Below, one piece after another: positions 1 through 7,963 of a DNA stretch of 12,748 nucleotides. Every line of letters begins with the position of its first letter. Within the stretch, counting starts at the first letter, position 1. Source of the stretch: Isohypsibius dastychi (lineage: Eukaryota > Tardigrada > Eutardigrada > Parachela > Isohypsibiidae); NCBI GenBank assembly GCA_034696485.1, contig JAQIWT010001062.1, positions 1 through 12,748 on the forward strand, written 5' to 3'. The notes beneath the pieces were generated by a model that saw nothing but the letters and a program-made list of their open reading frames with translations, did not search any database and was not told the DNA's origin. The position numbers and the translations under genes are program-made.

Positions 1-182
1 AAAGCTCCAGCCCGAAATTAGGCCCCGAGCCTCCGAGCGCCGAAGAATTAAAGCCCCGGGGTTAATAAACCGGATCTCACGGTACTCATTATCATGGAAA
101 TTGACCCAGGAGACGCAGCAAATTGCTCAGATTACGGAACAGAAGTGTTTGAAACACTTCAGAACTGGCTTTTCAAAAAAAA
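1..182. other. Left edge, no gene; short palindrome at 142-160
   Basis: No coding sequence is recognised. The first 60 bases are GC-richer than the rest (runs of CCCG and CCGGGG). At 142-160 there is a near-perfect palindrome with two 9-base arms, GAAGTGTTT and AAACACTTC, around one central base. Nothing links it to a function, and it may be chance. Confidence 0.4.
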
Positions 183-596
183 GTGCAAATTGCTCGTTTT
201 GAACTGAAAACCGACAGTTGGCACGTAATGAACTCCTCAATTCAAGAACGAGCCGAGCAGATTTTACGTTTTGTTTCGACTTATCAACGAAATATCCCGA
301 TGATGTCACAATCTTGGAGGTTCATTTCTAGAAAAGCTGTACTATTGCAGTTGAGAATCAGAAATGAAGTGCATTCTATGAGCAAGCGACAACCCGAGCA
401 ATTTGATAGAAATAAAGTTGGTCCCACGTCGTTCTTGAATCATATCTTCCGGATAGTCGGTTATTGCGTCTATTCACTCTTTTTCCGCAAAACAGCATCG
501 TTGATGTCGGAAGTTAGTCGAATCAGAACTTACAAAAGACACAAAACGACCATAACAAAACCTATCTTAGTGAATGACAGAATAAATCTAGAGTGA
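183..596 (+). CDS. Unassigned open reading frame of 137 codons
   Basis: This is the longest uninterrupted frame in the left kilobase, opening at a GTG and ending at TGA. I do not recognise the protein. It is rich in Arg, Ser and Ile, ends in a basic stretch (SRIRTYKRHKTTITK), and shows no signal peptide, convincing membrane segment or cysteine pattern. The other two plus frames are full of stops, so if anything here is coded on this strand it is this frame. There is no ATG in a good context at the start, and no splice site pair that extends it. A 137-codon run can occur by chance in 12.7 kb, so it could be an exon, a decayed gene piece or noise. Confidence 0.2.
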   Translation: MQIARFELKTDSWHVMNSSIQERAEQILRFVSTYQRNIPMMSQSWRFISRKAVLLQLRIRNEVHSMSKRQPEQFDRNKVGPTSFLNHIFRIVGYCVYSLFFRKTASLMSEVSRIRTYKRHKTTITKPILVNDRINLE

Positions 597-1092
597 TAAA
601 GTCAGAAAGAAGGTATCTGTCAAACCACAAAAATATCCCCTACTGCGGTCAACCGGAGTGTCATTCAACATTATGGAATGTGTAACCACCAGGTCGGGTT
701 AATGTGAACGCCGACAGTGACTGGCTATCCTACTGGCCCAATTCATGTTCCAAAACGTCCACAACGAAGAACTGCTGATGTTGGCCCAGATTTCCAGGTC
801 GCCGCGTTTGGACTTTAGTTGTGATAAGAATACATTATCAAGAAAACTAGATTAATCAAGATACTGAATTCTGTCCCCGACACAAACACCCTGATGTGCT
901 CTACAAGCATTAAAAACCCCGCAAATAGTCACACAGACCCGCACAACAGCTGATGTGACCTTACTCCATTCCAATCTTAGCACATGAAGCGATGTAGGGA
1001 TGCACGTTTTCGCTTCTATATTTCAGTACGTGTCATCAATGAAACAGAAGCAGTAGTGCCACGAAATAGAATGAAATATGTTGAGGTGAGGT
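597..1092. other. Non-coding stretch, nothing recognised
   Basis: No frame longer than about 40 codons stands out. A plus-strand run near 745-810 (reading FMFQNVHNEELLMLAQISRS) looks protein-like, but it is short, has no matching splice partners and resembles nothing I know. No repeat or RNA gene is visible. Confidence 0.4.
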
Positions 1093-1411
1093 TCAGTATG
1101 GATGTGGAGTGGATCGAATGTGTAGCTGATGTAGAGTTGGACCGGATGAAAGTGAAATAAAACATGGGCGATTCCCAGATAAAACAAGTAGTGAAAAAAA
1201 CTCGAGGTCAGAAAACATGCGTTCATGGCTCCAACTCAATGCCAAATTCCAGTCAAGCGGAAATCCAGCAGAACCAGGGAAGACACAATTTTGGACAGAG
1301 TGAGAAAAGATGATCTTTCCGTGTAGAGGGGAGAAGTTCAAGGTGAATCCATCTCTCAATCGTGCTACAATGGACTTGCTCTCGTCGAAAAATATTCGAT
1401 TGGCATTGGCG

Positions 1412-1484
1412 CTGTAGAAACAGGAAAAAACAAAAGAAGATTTAACCGGAAACGGTAATGATTGGGAAAATAGAATATACTCAC
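1412..1484 (-). other. Intron 3 of the minus-strand decayed gene (73 nt)
   Basis: The minus-strand donor is GTGAGT (complement of 1479-1484) and the acceptor is TTTCTACAG ending at 1412. It splices the frame reading VIWEKRLEVIQKLV onto one reading DANANRIFFDESKS without a break, the best single piece of evidence for the gene. Confidence 0.6.
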
Positions 1485-1708
1485 TCAACCAACTTCTGGA
1501 TGACTTCCAATCTCTTCTCCCAAATAACAGTCTTGTCGAGGCGTTAGCGAATGCTCCCAAAGTGGCTGAACAGCGTCGGCGATGGTCATGCTCCAGCAAG
1601 CAGCTGGGAAACGATAGAGAGCAGCAAATCCGAAGAATCCACAGACAAAAGCGATGACAAACTCCTCATCTGAATCACTGTGAAGATCCAAGTTATTGTC
1701 ATGATTGC

Positions 1709-1769
1709 CTGGAAAAAAAACAATAATGTGAAAGCAGCGAAATCTACCGCAAGTTTGAATTAAACTTAC
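1709..1769 (-). other. Intron 2 of the minus-strand decayed gene (61 nt)
   Basis: The minus-strand donor is GTAAGT (complement of 1764-1769) and the acceptor is a T-run followed by CCAG ending at 1709. The phase-1 join creates a cysteine codon and keeps the downstream acidic HSDSDEE frame open. Confidence 0.55.
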
Positions 1770-1923
1770 ATTCATCACTGTCGGAAGGAGAAGTCTAGCT
1801 CTTTCTTTCAAATTCTCTGGCATTCCAGGATGATGACGAACTGCTCCGACGAACCGCAACATACGGGCTAGACATCTCAACCATCATCAGCACTTCCGTT
1901 GGAACAGATTTCAAAAACGGTAT

Positions 1924-1999
1924 CTGTAAATAGTAAGATAAATTACGCCAAAGTCACCAGATGTATTGTTTTGAATCAACAGTTCGAAGAACAACTCAC
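1924..1999 (-). other. Intron 1 of the minus-strand decayed gene (76 nt)
   Basis: Reading on the minus strand, the donor is GTGAGT (complement of 1994-1999) and the acceptor is TATTTACAG ending at 1924. It joins the exon ending at 2000 to the exon starting at 1923 in phase 0. Size and acceptor are typical of nematode introns. Confidence 0.5.
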
Positions 2000-2388
2000 T
2001 CTCAATGAGAACGATGACAACCACGGTGAGATGAGCATGTTCCACGCCTGGAATATCCATGTAATTGTACTGATGGCTGTCGAAACGAAGGCCTGGCCAG
2101 TGAGAAAATGTTCGATGATTTCCAGAACTGGAGTCGTAGCTTCGGAGTCGGAATCATTGGGAAATGCACGCCTGGTTTCATTTAAACTCCAGGCAGTATC
2201 AAGCAGCTTGATGTCGTTGGTATTCTTCATCCAGATGCCGGAAACTATGCTGCCTTAAAGATTAGTGACGTGTTTGTCGTGAGTGGCAAGAGCAGAAGCG
2301 ATGAGGGTGTTTCGTTTTGGGCCTGGTGCGAAGCATGAATTCATTGGCAGTGAACCGTTGATATTTCTCTTGTTCTCTTTGATGAAAC

Positions 2389-2617
2389 CTGAAAACGAAT
2401 CAGGAATCAGTAACTGTAATAAGTACCGGAAGTGAATTTAGAATTTTGAAAAGAAATGCTCTTTTTCGTTTAAGGTTATCTCTGCGAATCCTGCCAAAGA
2501 TTAACCATTTCCGCAGTTGCAGTGGTTTTAAAGTTTGCATCTATGCTGGAATTAGGAACCACATGGTGCTCGGCTTCCCGAGACCATCTGAAAGGTGCAG
2601 AAGAATTTGTCATTTAC
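2389..2617. other. Gap between decayed gene and repeat copy 1
   Basis: No gene is recognised. The start contains the acceptor (minus-strand GTTTTCAG ending at 2389) for the first identified exon of the minus-strand gene, so an upstream exon should lie here or beyond, but I cannot place it. Confidence 0.3.
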
Positions 2618-3059
2618 ACTTTCAGCGACTTGTTACCCCCGTCCCGCCACACGAGGTCGTTTTTGAAAACCGACTATAGATATTGCGGCAAGACTTTGAT
2701 TTTGCGTGTTCAAATATCTTACAGCATAGGACAAACCAAGGTTCGGCTGACTGCAGCTGATTCTTTGAGTTGACTTGTCTTCGTAAGTTTTTTTTCGTGA
2801 TCTCAGATTCAAAAACAGATGTCGAGTGCTCGTATCGGAAAATGGATGTGAATAAATAATTGGAATATCCGGCAGAACCCAAACACTTGACACGGTTCCT
2901 GAAGTGGCTAGCAATTTGAAGGTAGTTCCTCAAAGAAGCACTAACTCAGAGGTGTTTCATCTGTTTCTGAGGAGTGACTTCGAAATCTCGGCGGCTTTCG
3001 TCCTCGCGATATGCAGAACAACTCAACGCGTACAGTTTCCCGCAACTGGCGATGGCATA
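2618..3059. repeat. Diverged ~440 bp direct repeat, copy 1
   Basis: This stretch matches 12304-12748 along its whole length in the same orientation, with only a few small indels (442 against 445 bases). Shared blocks include ACTTTCAGCGACT at the left edge, TATTGCGG, a run containing CAGATGTCGAGTG near 2815-2828, TTCGAAATCTCGG near 2978-2990, and AACTCAACGCGTACAGTTTC near 3018-3037. By eye identity is roughly three quarters to four fifths, best at the right end. To the left of 2618 similarity stops. The right limit is unknown because copy 2 is cut by the window end. A plus-strand frame (2904-3101) and a minus-strand frame are both partly conserved between copies. Confidence 0.85.
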
Positions 3060-4685
3060 ACTGTCGAATCTGAATCGGATGAGCTATTTCCCAGGCATTG
3101 AACACTGTCTGTGATTGTGGAGCCGTAGACCCGTAGCCCAGGTAGACTTGCTCATTCGACGTACCATCATAGGATCGACTACTTGTCCGTGAAAAGGAAG
3201 CAGGCATGTGGAGTGGCTGCCTGCTTGATTTTATGCGCCAGTGCACCCGGAATGAGAACTTCGTCTTTTTCTGATTTTTTGAGAAAACGCTGCATGGGCT
3301 CTAAGCAGTGTTGAATACGTATGTTCGGTTCCATCAAGAATTCTGCAGAGTCTCAAGCATAGCATCGAATGTCTATAGAAAAACTGGTGTTTACATGAGA
3401 AAATATGGAAATTTGGTGGTATTGTTAAGTTTTTTGATCAGATCGCATATGGTTGAAGGAATTATATATCTTCTGGAAAAAGTGGTGATCATGTTGTGAG
3501 ATTGTATGTTGTGTTTCATGATTACCCTTTTCACTGACTTTTTCATTCGCAAGGAGGCTGGGTTAATCTGGCGAAATGCCAAGTAAGATAACATAGGAAT
3601 GAAGAACTCACCTCATTCACCGACGGCCAGTTAGACTTCTGCTGTACCATGTGCCGTTTTTTGCAAGATGGTGTTTAGAACCCCAATGCGTAACATGACA
3701 AACGGCTTGGAAGAGGCTCTATCATCATTCGACGCACTTTCTGATGGTATTCCAGTCAGATCGTGTCTATATGTCATTTCAACCATCTGACATCCCAGGT
3801 CTGGATTAAATAACGATAGCCAACGGCGCTGTCTTTGCTCCAGGAGAAATACAATGGCCTCAACATGTCATTCTGAGACCTGGCACTAGGGGTAGTCATT
3901 TCGAGCCTCATACGGAAGATTTTGATTTACCTTTCCACCAAACTCAGCGATTTATGTTGATGAAAATACTGAAATCGTTATTGGCGAGTAAAGCTTAAAG
4001 TCCCTGATGCCCGGCATTTGCCCGTCGCAAAACCCAACTCATTGTCCAAAAGTACTCCATTCTCAGGTACGAATTTGGAGTTGAGTTTCTTCTGAATATG
4101 TATATCACCTTTTTGGAGAGAAAATTCGGAGGCTGATCATGTTTGGGGAAAGTTGGTGTCTCAACATGCATACCCGTGTTTTGCACGGTTTCTGTAAAAG
4201 TGATATGCGTACCGTTCTGAGCCGTGGAGAACGAAAATTCGAATCAGGTCAATGAACAATGATTGGATGCTCATCAATAGAACACAGACCTGTCATGACA
4301 GCATTAAAAATATGCGTCAGAATTGCTTCTCTACGAGAACGCAGGTCTTGACGAAAATATCAGACCTGTTGGAATTTGCTTCATAATAACAATCATGAAT
4401 TACTGAAACTCAACGTCGTTCATCAAACGGGTTGCTTGCTGAGTAGAATGGTCCGGTGAGTTGCACATACACAGCCTCACTAACGCTGAATTAATCGGTG
4501 ACATTTCATAGTCACTTCGAAGCTCTGTTCCAGGATGGCGGATCAGGAAGTATGGTTCATTCCACAATTGTTTCTGCCTCATTCCGTGTAATATATTTGT
4601 TGATCTAGTAGACTTCGGATTCTCCTCGAAACGATGAAATAGTAAGTCCAAGTTCATCTAAGCTTCCTGAAATTTCGCGATTCGG
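3060..4685. other. Long stretch without an identifiable gene
   Basis: Only short open runs occur. Plus-strand 3308-3499 has 63 codons of hydrophobic residues near its end; plus-strand 3635-3787 has 51 codons reading in part NGLEEALSSFDALSDG, which looks protein-like; minus-strand 4400-4657 has 85 codons. None can be tied to splice sites or a known family. Just right of repeat copy 1, at 3061-3080, the minus strand can be read as an acidic SSSDSDS motif like those in the neighbouring decayed gene. I see no integrase, protease or ATPase motif. Confidence 0.35.
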
Positions 4686-4790
4686 TCGGGAAATCGGGGA
4701 GTCCATCCAGTCTTCAGTTCGGGAAATTCAGGGTAATTTAGAAACAAGTTGGTTCGGGATTTGGGGTTTCACTCAACTCCACCTGTGGGT
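4686..4790. repeat. Degenerate ~34 bp tandem repeat
   Basis: The word TCGGGAAAT occurs at 4686-4694 and 4719-4727, and a variant TCGGGATTT at 4754-4762, giving spacings of 33 and 35 bases. Each is followed by a G-rich run (CGGGG, CAGGG, GGGG). The rest of each unit is poorly conserved, so this is an old minisatellite at best. Confidence 0.35.
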
Positions 4791-4958
4791 TGTGCCATCA
4801 TCCATAAGGGACAGGTCAGGTTTTGATCGCTGGTGTATTCAGTTGTTCAAATGTAAGAAGTTAAAGTTTGATATCTGATATCAGACGTTTTTTGTGATCG
4901 TTATTTCATATTCCGGTTGTTTACTGATATAAAGATTGTTAATTAGGGAAATTTCGGG

Positions 4959-5141
4959 GTGCTCCATCGGCTATTGAGAACTCAGCATGGTCTAGGCCGT
5001 GCTTGGATCGTCTGGATAAAAAGACATTTCCGAATCAAAGGAATGAGGAATAAATGGCACCGCAAAGGATGTACTTCCGGGCTTAACGGATGTATTTTTG
5101 AGCTCAACGGTTGTATTCTTGGGAGTCCTGAATCTTGCTGA
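4959..5141 (+). CDS. Open frame with a threefold 7-residue cysteine repeat
   Basis: A 60-codon frame opens at a GTG and ends at TGA. Its second half contains three tandem 7-codon units at 5061-5081, 5082-5102 and 5103-5123, reading RKGCTSG, LNGCIFE and LNGCILG, each with Gly-Cys at the same place. The first half is basic (KRHFRIKGMRNKWHRK). It lies directly upstream of the acceptor at 5152-5154 of the decayed plus-strand gene and may be an earlier piece of it, but I can show no splice join. The minus strand is also open here (4992-5228), so the coding strand is uncertain. I do not recognise the family. Confidence 0.2.
   Translation: MLHRLLRTQHGLGRAWIVWIKRHFRIKGMRNKWHRKGCTSGLNGCIFELNGCILGSPESC
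5061..5123 (+). repeat. 3 x 21 bp tandem repeat
   Basis: Three head-to-tail 21-base units, 5061-5081, 5082-5102 and 5103-5123, share a core close to AACGGNTGTATTNTT. Units 2 and 3 agree closely; unit 1 is more diverged. The period is a multiple of three, so any reading frame crosses it without a shift. Confidence 0.7.
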
Positions 5142-6101
5142 GTTCATTTTTCTAGTTGCAAAAAATGCAGGAAGGCACTCCGAATCCAGTACAAAGATTG
5201 TCACTGCGAGCAGTGCATTGTGAGTCAAAAAGTCTTATCTCAGTTTTGTAATATATTTTGCTTGTGCGGTTTGCCCGCAACCCTGATGCTGTCAACTTGA
5301 ACAACGCCGTAGATCGGATTGCCTTCACTGCTGTTTGGCGCAATCGCCATTATGTGAATGCACTTGGACTGGGTAAAACTGCAGATTGGATTGGATATCA
5401 ACATCCTCCTGACTTCAATCAGGTGAGCTCACTACAGATTGGCAGGTGAAAGAATATCTGCAACATTTGATGATAACGATAAGCAGCATCTGATATCTGA
5501 AAACTGGAGCTTGTCAAAAGTTGACCAAACTAACCTTTTGCTTACGTTCTTTTAGAAGCCGGTGAGGATCACGCAGTTCTGACAGACCCGATCTGAATGC
5601 TCCCAACACCTGGTGATTCAGATTCGAGTAGAGACTGCTGCACAAAACTGCTATGCGGTCTCTCAGTACCAATTGGCGTATGTAAGTGGCAGTATGGAGA
5701 AGTATGGTTTTCATGTTTTGCGAGTTGTTCTATTAACAATTCATTAAACATTCTTCAAAGAAGATATCTCGAATTTAATGAATTGCTCATTCTTTTGCTT
5801 GATGTGATCCATAAATTCAGTTCAGCAGACGCTTTGTATCGCATCATATTTGAAAATGTAGTTTGTTTTGATTTTTCAGCCTGATCCGTTACCAACGGGG
5901 ACTTGTATTCCGTCTTTCTGCTGCTGGAGACCCGTATGAGGATCCGGAACATGATATGGTGCAGTTTATAACTCCTAGGGCGGTGGGATGGTCAGTTATG
6001 GAACAGTTGATGGAAATTTTGCGATTCAGATATCCGAGAATATTTTTGAATTGTGCTCTTACTAATAGAATTTGCGGCGATTTCGCATCACATCCAGCTA
6101 G

Positions 6102-6151
6102 GTAACCGGTCACTGGTTCGTTCTTCCTTGTTAACATTCTTGTGCTTTTAG
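6102..6151 (+). other. Intron of the plus-strand decayed gene (50 nt)
   Basis: The donor AG|GTAACC and the acceptor TGCTTTTAG bound a T-rich 50-base segment, the size expected of a nematode intron. The exon frames on either side do not match, which points to an indel in the flanking exon rather than a wrong intron. Confidence 0.5.
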
Positions 6152-6332
6152 TTGGATATCGTCCTCTCCAACTCTTCAAAAGGATATCATCCATATATTC
6201 AGATCGCGCCAAAGCTGCGATTCTCCGTCCCATCGGCCCTGAATCCGGATATCATCGCATCGCTGTACAATACATTTGGAACTCAGTTGTGGGGAATGAG
6301 CGAAGGAATCACGCTAGTCGTCCCCGGAGAAC

Positions 6333-6413
6333 GTAAGCTTTTGTTGTATTTTCCACAGGCTAATCACGTGTGAGCGAAATTGTTCAAAAAACAAAAAGTA
6401 CATTCCGTTTAAG
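6333..6413 (+). other. Intron of the plus-strand decayed gene (81 nt)
   Basis: The donor is AC|GTAAGC and the acceptor CCGTTTAAG. Removing it joins the open frame of 6152-6332 to that of 6414-6496 without a stop. An alternative acceptor, TTTTCCACAG near 6358, gives a worse downstream frame. Confidence 0.5.
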
Positions 6414-6801
6414 GTGTGAAAGATTTGGGAGGTCTTGGATTATTCCAAGAGCTCAAACATCAGTTGTCCCAGGAATTGGGGAAGAAAATTGATTTCTGAT
6501 ATCCAAAACTTCCAAGATCCGTTCACGCCGCCAAACATTTAAGAAATGCATTTGACTACTTCCGTGAATTCGAAAGATGGAATTCATCTTTTTGGGAAGG
6601 TCAAGGTCGCCAAAAGTATTTGCGTACCTGGGGTGGCGATGCGAATCATCGTCCTAAAGATTGAAAACAACAGTCATTTTTTACGTCGACGAACCGCATG
6701 CCACCATTAGATTGGACTTCTCGAAGCAAGTTATTCTGTTTGAGCGAGCCGTCCAGAGAGCTGCAGATAACTCGTGGATCTTGGTCACTGGTTATCAATG
6801 A

Positions 6802-7194
6802 TCCTCTATTGTTTGATATCGAAGCCTGCTGTCCTTTCTTACACTAAATTCCTTTTGATATCATATACTCCACTCTGTTCTCCTCTGTTCATGTTCTCTT
6901 TCTGGCGGTGACTGAAAAAATGGAGCAAAAAAAACTGCTGATCGCAAACTTCTAAAACTACTTTGCTGGAGCTGAATTTCAATACGAGAAAAACAGTTTG
7001 ACCATTCGGGAAATAAATGAAAAAAAACAAGATTGCGAGAGGTTGGTGAAGGTGATTCTATTGGGCCATGTTTCGTTAAGCATGAAACAATGTGCGAGCA
7101 ACTTCCATCGTTGAAAAACGCGACCGTTATCTCGGTCGCGTTTTTCAAGGACACGTTCGCTGCGCAGTTTTAGCTCACGAAAGAATGGATGTTC
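6802..7194. other. Convergent 3' intergenic stretch
   Basis: This lies between the end of the plus-strand decayed gene and the stop codon of the minus-strand fragment at 7195, so both genes would end here. It contains many A and T runs and the perfect hairpin at 7111-7148. Open frames on the minus strand (6839-7030, 6861-7154) cross the hairpin and look like chance. Confidence 0.4.
7111..7148. repeat. Perfect inverted repeat, 16 bp arms, 6-base loop
   Basis: The arm at 7111-7126 (TTGAAAAACGCGACCG) is the exact reverse complement of 7133-7148, with a 6-base spacer, TTATCT. Transcribed on either strand it would fold into a stable hairpin with a GC-rich top (CGCGACCG). It sits 46 bases beyond the stop codon of the minus-strand fragment, in its expected 3' untranslated region. 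In a region where every gene is broken, a mismatch-free stem suggests either a recent origin or constraint. Its sequence does not match the histone mRNA stem-loop, and the arms are too short for a typical microRNA precursor. Confidence 0.85.
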
Positions 7195-7400
7195 TCAAAG
7201 CTTGACGCTCATCCCACTGGCCCCTTTGGCTTTTGCACAGTCCTTACACATTCCACACGCTGGATCGTTATCTGAACAAAAGCAAAATAACGCATCAGAG
7301 GCCGGGAGCATTAAGTAATCTGCAAACGTCAGTTGGACTTTTGTGCTTCTTGTCATACTCGAATAGCTCCACCGCATTTAACTTGTTCTAGCAGGTTTCC
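7195..7400 (-). pseudogene. Cysteine-containing C-terminal fragment, possibly saposin-like
   Basis: On the minus strand, 7271-7195 looks like a last exon: it follows an acceptor TTTTGTTCAG and encodes NDPACGMCKDCAKAKG and eight more residues before TGA. Just upstream, in a different frame (about 7380-7300), the DNA reads LNAVELFEYDKKHKSPTDVC and then RLLNAPG, preceded by Cys-rich codons and an in-frame TAG. The order (paired Cys, amphipathic helix, KSPTDVCRLL, then more Cys) resembles a saposin B-type domain, in which six cysteines make three disulphides. The two parts are separated by too little DNA for a normal intron, and the frame differs, so it is broken. The saposin reading is a guess from spacing. 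Confidence 0.3.
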
Positions 7401-7482
7401 CCGCAACAGGAATAAGCAAAACAACATGCAAACTTCAAAAACAACTTGTACTTCACTGTAAACGACAGCGTGAGTTTGATTT

Positions 7483-7499
7483 CCTGAATCTCATTCAGG
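7483..7499. repeat. Small inverted repeat, 7 bp arms
   Basis: CCTGAAT and ATTCAGG flank a 3-base loop, CTC. It is short enough to arise by chance and has no visible partner feature. Confidence 0.3.
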
Positions 7500-7599
7500 T
7501 TGTCAATCTATCATGATGAAGGTATTGTTCAACGACCGCATCTTTATTCGTAACTCAGATTCGAACTGCACTCCACAAGGATTTTCCGCAACAAACTAG

Positions 7600-7963
7600 C
7601 TTCGTAGGTGTTCTCTCCTGCTCGCATCAAAATGGAAAACTTCACTAGTGGCACCCAGCTTCACAAACAAATCTGAAAACAACTTGACAAGGCTAGATAT
7701 CAACATCAACGAGGTAACTGACGGTTTCTGCCCAACTGTCTCAAGTATCACACGCGCAATCCAGGCATCGATTCATCAGTCTACTCAAATCTTCATGGTA
7801 CGTAACTAGTAAATTTTGTGCTTTTACACCGATGTTAAATTTGGTATCATCATTGCTAGTCATCGATACGTGAAACTTGAGCTGACCAATACATTTGTCG
7901 TGCAAAAACTAAATAACAATGTACTCAAACTACTTCATGGACTGCAACAGTTCGAGAGCTGCT
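7600..7963 (+). other. Two adjoining open stretches, possible gene remnant
   Basis: Plus-strand 7600-7811 is open for about 70 codons (in part SFTNKSENNLTRLDININ) and contains ATG|GTACGT near its end, a possible splice donor. It is followed in a second open run to about 7963 reading KLELTNTFVVQKLNNNVLKL, which would form a long helix. The next frame over 7920-7995 is also open (SSRAADKLFRDNCNV). The fragments are protein-like but I cannot assign them. They lie upstream of, and on the same strand as, the capsid-like gene, so they could be other genes of that element. Confidence 0.25.

Larger units (their letters stand above)
1093..2388 (-). pseudogene. Decayed four-exon gene, family unknown
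   Basis: Four minus-strand exons can be laid out: 2388-2000, 1923-1770, 1708-1485 and 1411-1093. The introns are 76, 61 and 73 nt, each with a good donor (GTGAGT, GTAAGT, GTGAGT) and a pyrimidine-rich acceptor ending CAG. Junction one joins in phase 0, junction two in phase 1, and junction three in frame (QKLV then DANANRIFFDESKS). Chance would rarely give three compatible junctions, so I think this was a gene. It is broken by TAA at 2255-2257, TAG at 1795-1797, and a one-base shift near 1546-1600. Exon 1 ends with a hydrophobic stretch (VSTAISTITWIFQAWNMLI), and exon 3 holds another (EEFVIAFVCGFFGFAALY), so a membrane protein is possible. Short acidic motifs (DSDSE, PSDSDE, HSDSDEE) recur. 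The 5' end is unclear and probably lies above 2390. I do not recognise the family. Confidence 0.5.
5155..6801 (+). pseudogene. Decayed multi-exon gene, family unknown
   Basis: Plus-strand exons can be placed at 5155-5219, about 5258-5422, 5556-5681, 5880-6101, 6152-6332 and 6414-6664, with a last coding block at 6670-6801. Introns include GTGAGC...TTTTAG (5423-5555), GTAAGT...TTTTTCAG (5682-5879), GTAACC...CTTTTAG (6102-6151) and GTAAGC...TTTAAG (6333-6413). The joins at 5422/5556 (phase 0) and 6332/6414 keep the frame; the latter reads PGE then RVKDLGGLGLFQELK. The other joins do not, so small indels have occurred. In-frame TGAs lie in exon three and at 6497-6499, and a frame change comes before the last block, which reads TVIFYVDEPHATIRLDF and ends in VTGYQ. 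No signal peptide, membrane span or catalytic motif that I can name is visible. It may be a host gene or cargo of a mobile element. Confidence 0.5.

Noticed and set aside
1829-1911. A plus-strand exon after TTCCAG at 1824-1829 reading DDDELLRRTATYG
   Set aside because: It overlaps a minus-strand exon that has consistent neighbours, and no partner exons were found on the plus strand.
5219-5242. A 24-base intron, GTGAGT to TCTCAG
   Set aside because: Too short for splicing, and the downstream frame meets a TAA at once; a damaged acceptor further right is more likely.
6142-6336. Alternative plus frame over the exon at 6152-6332
   Set aside because: It is open but runs into a stop just past the donor and does not join the next exon, whereas the chosen frame does.
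7111-7148. The hairpin as a bacterial Rho-independent terminator
   Set aside because: The surroundings are eukaryotic (introns, no operons). The T-run after the GC stem is part of the A/T base pairs of the stem rather than a separate tail.
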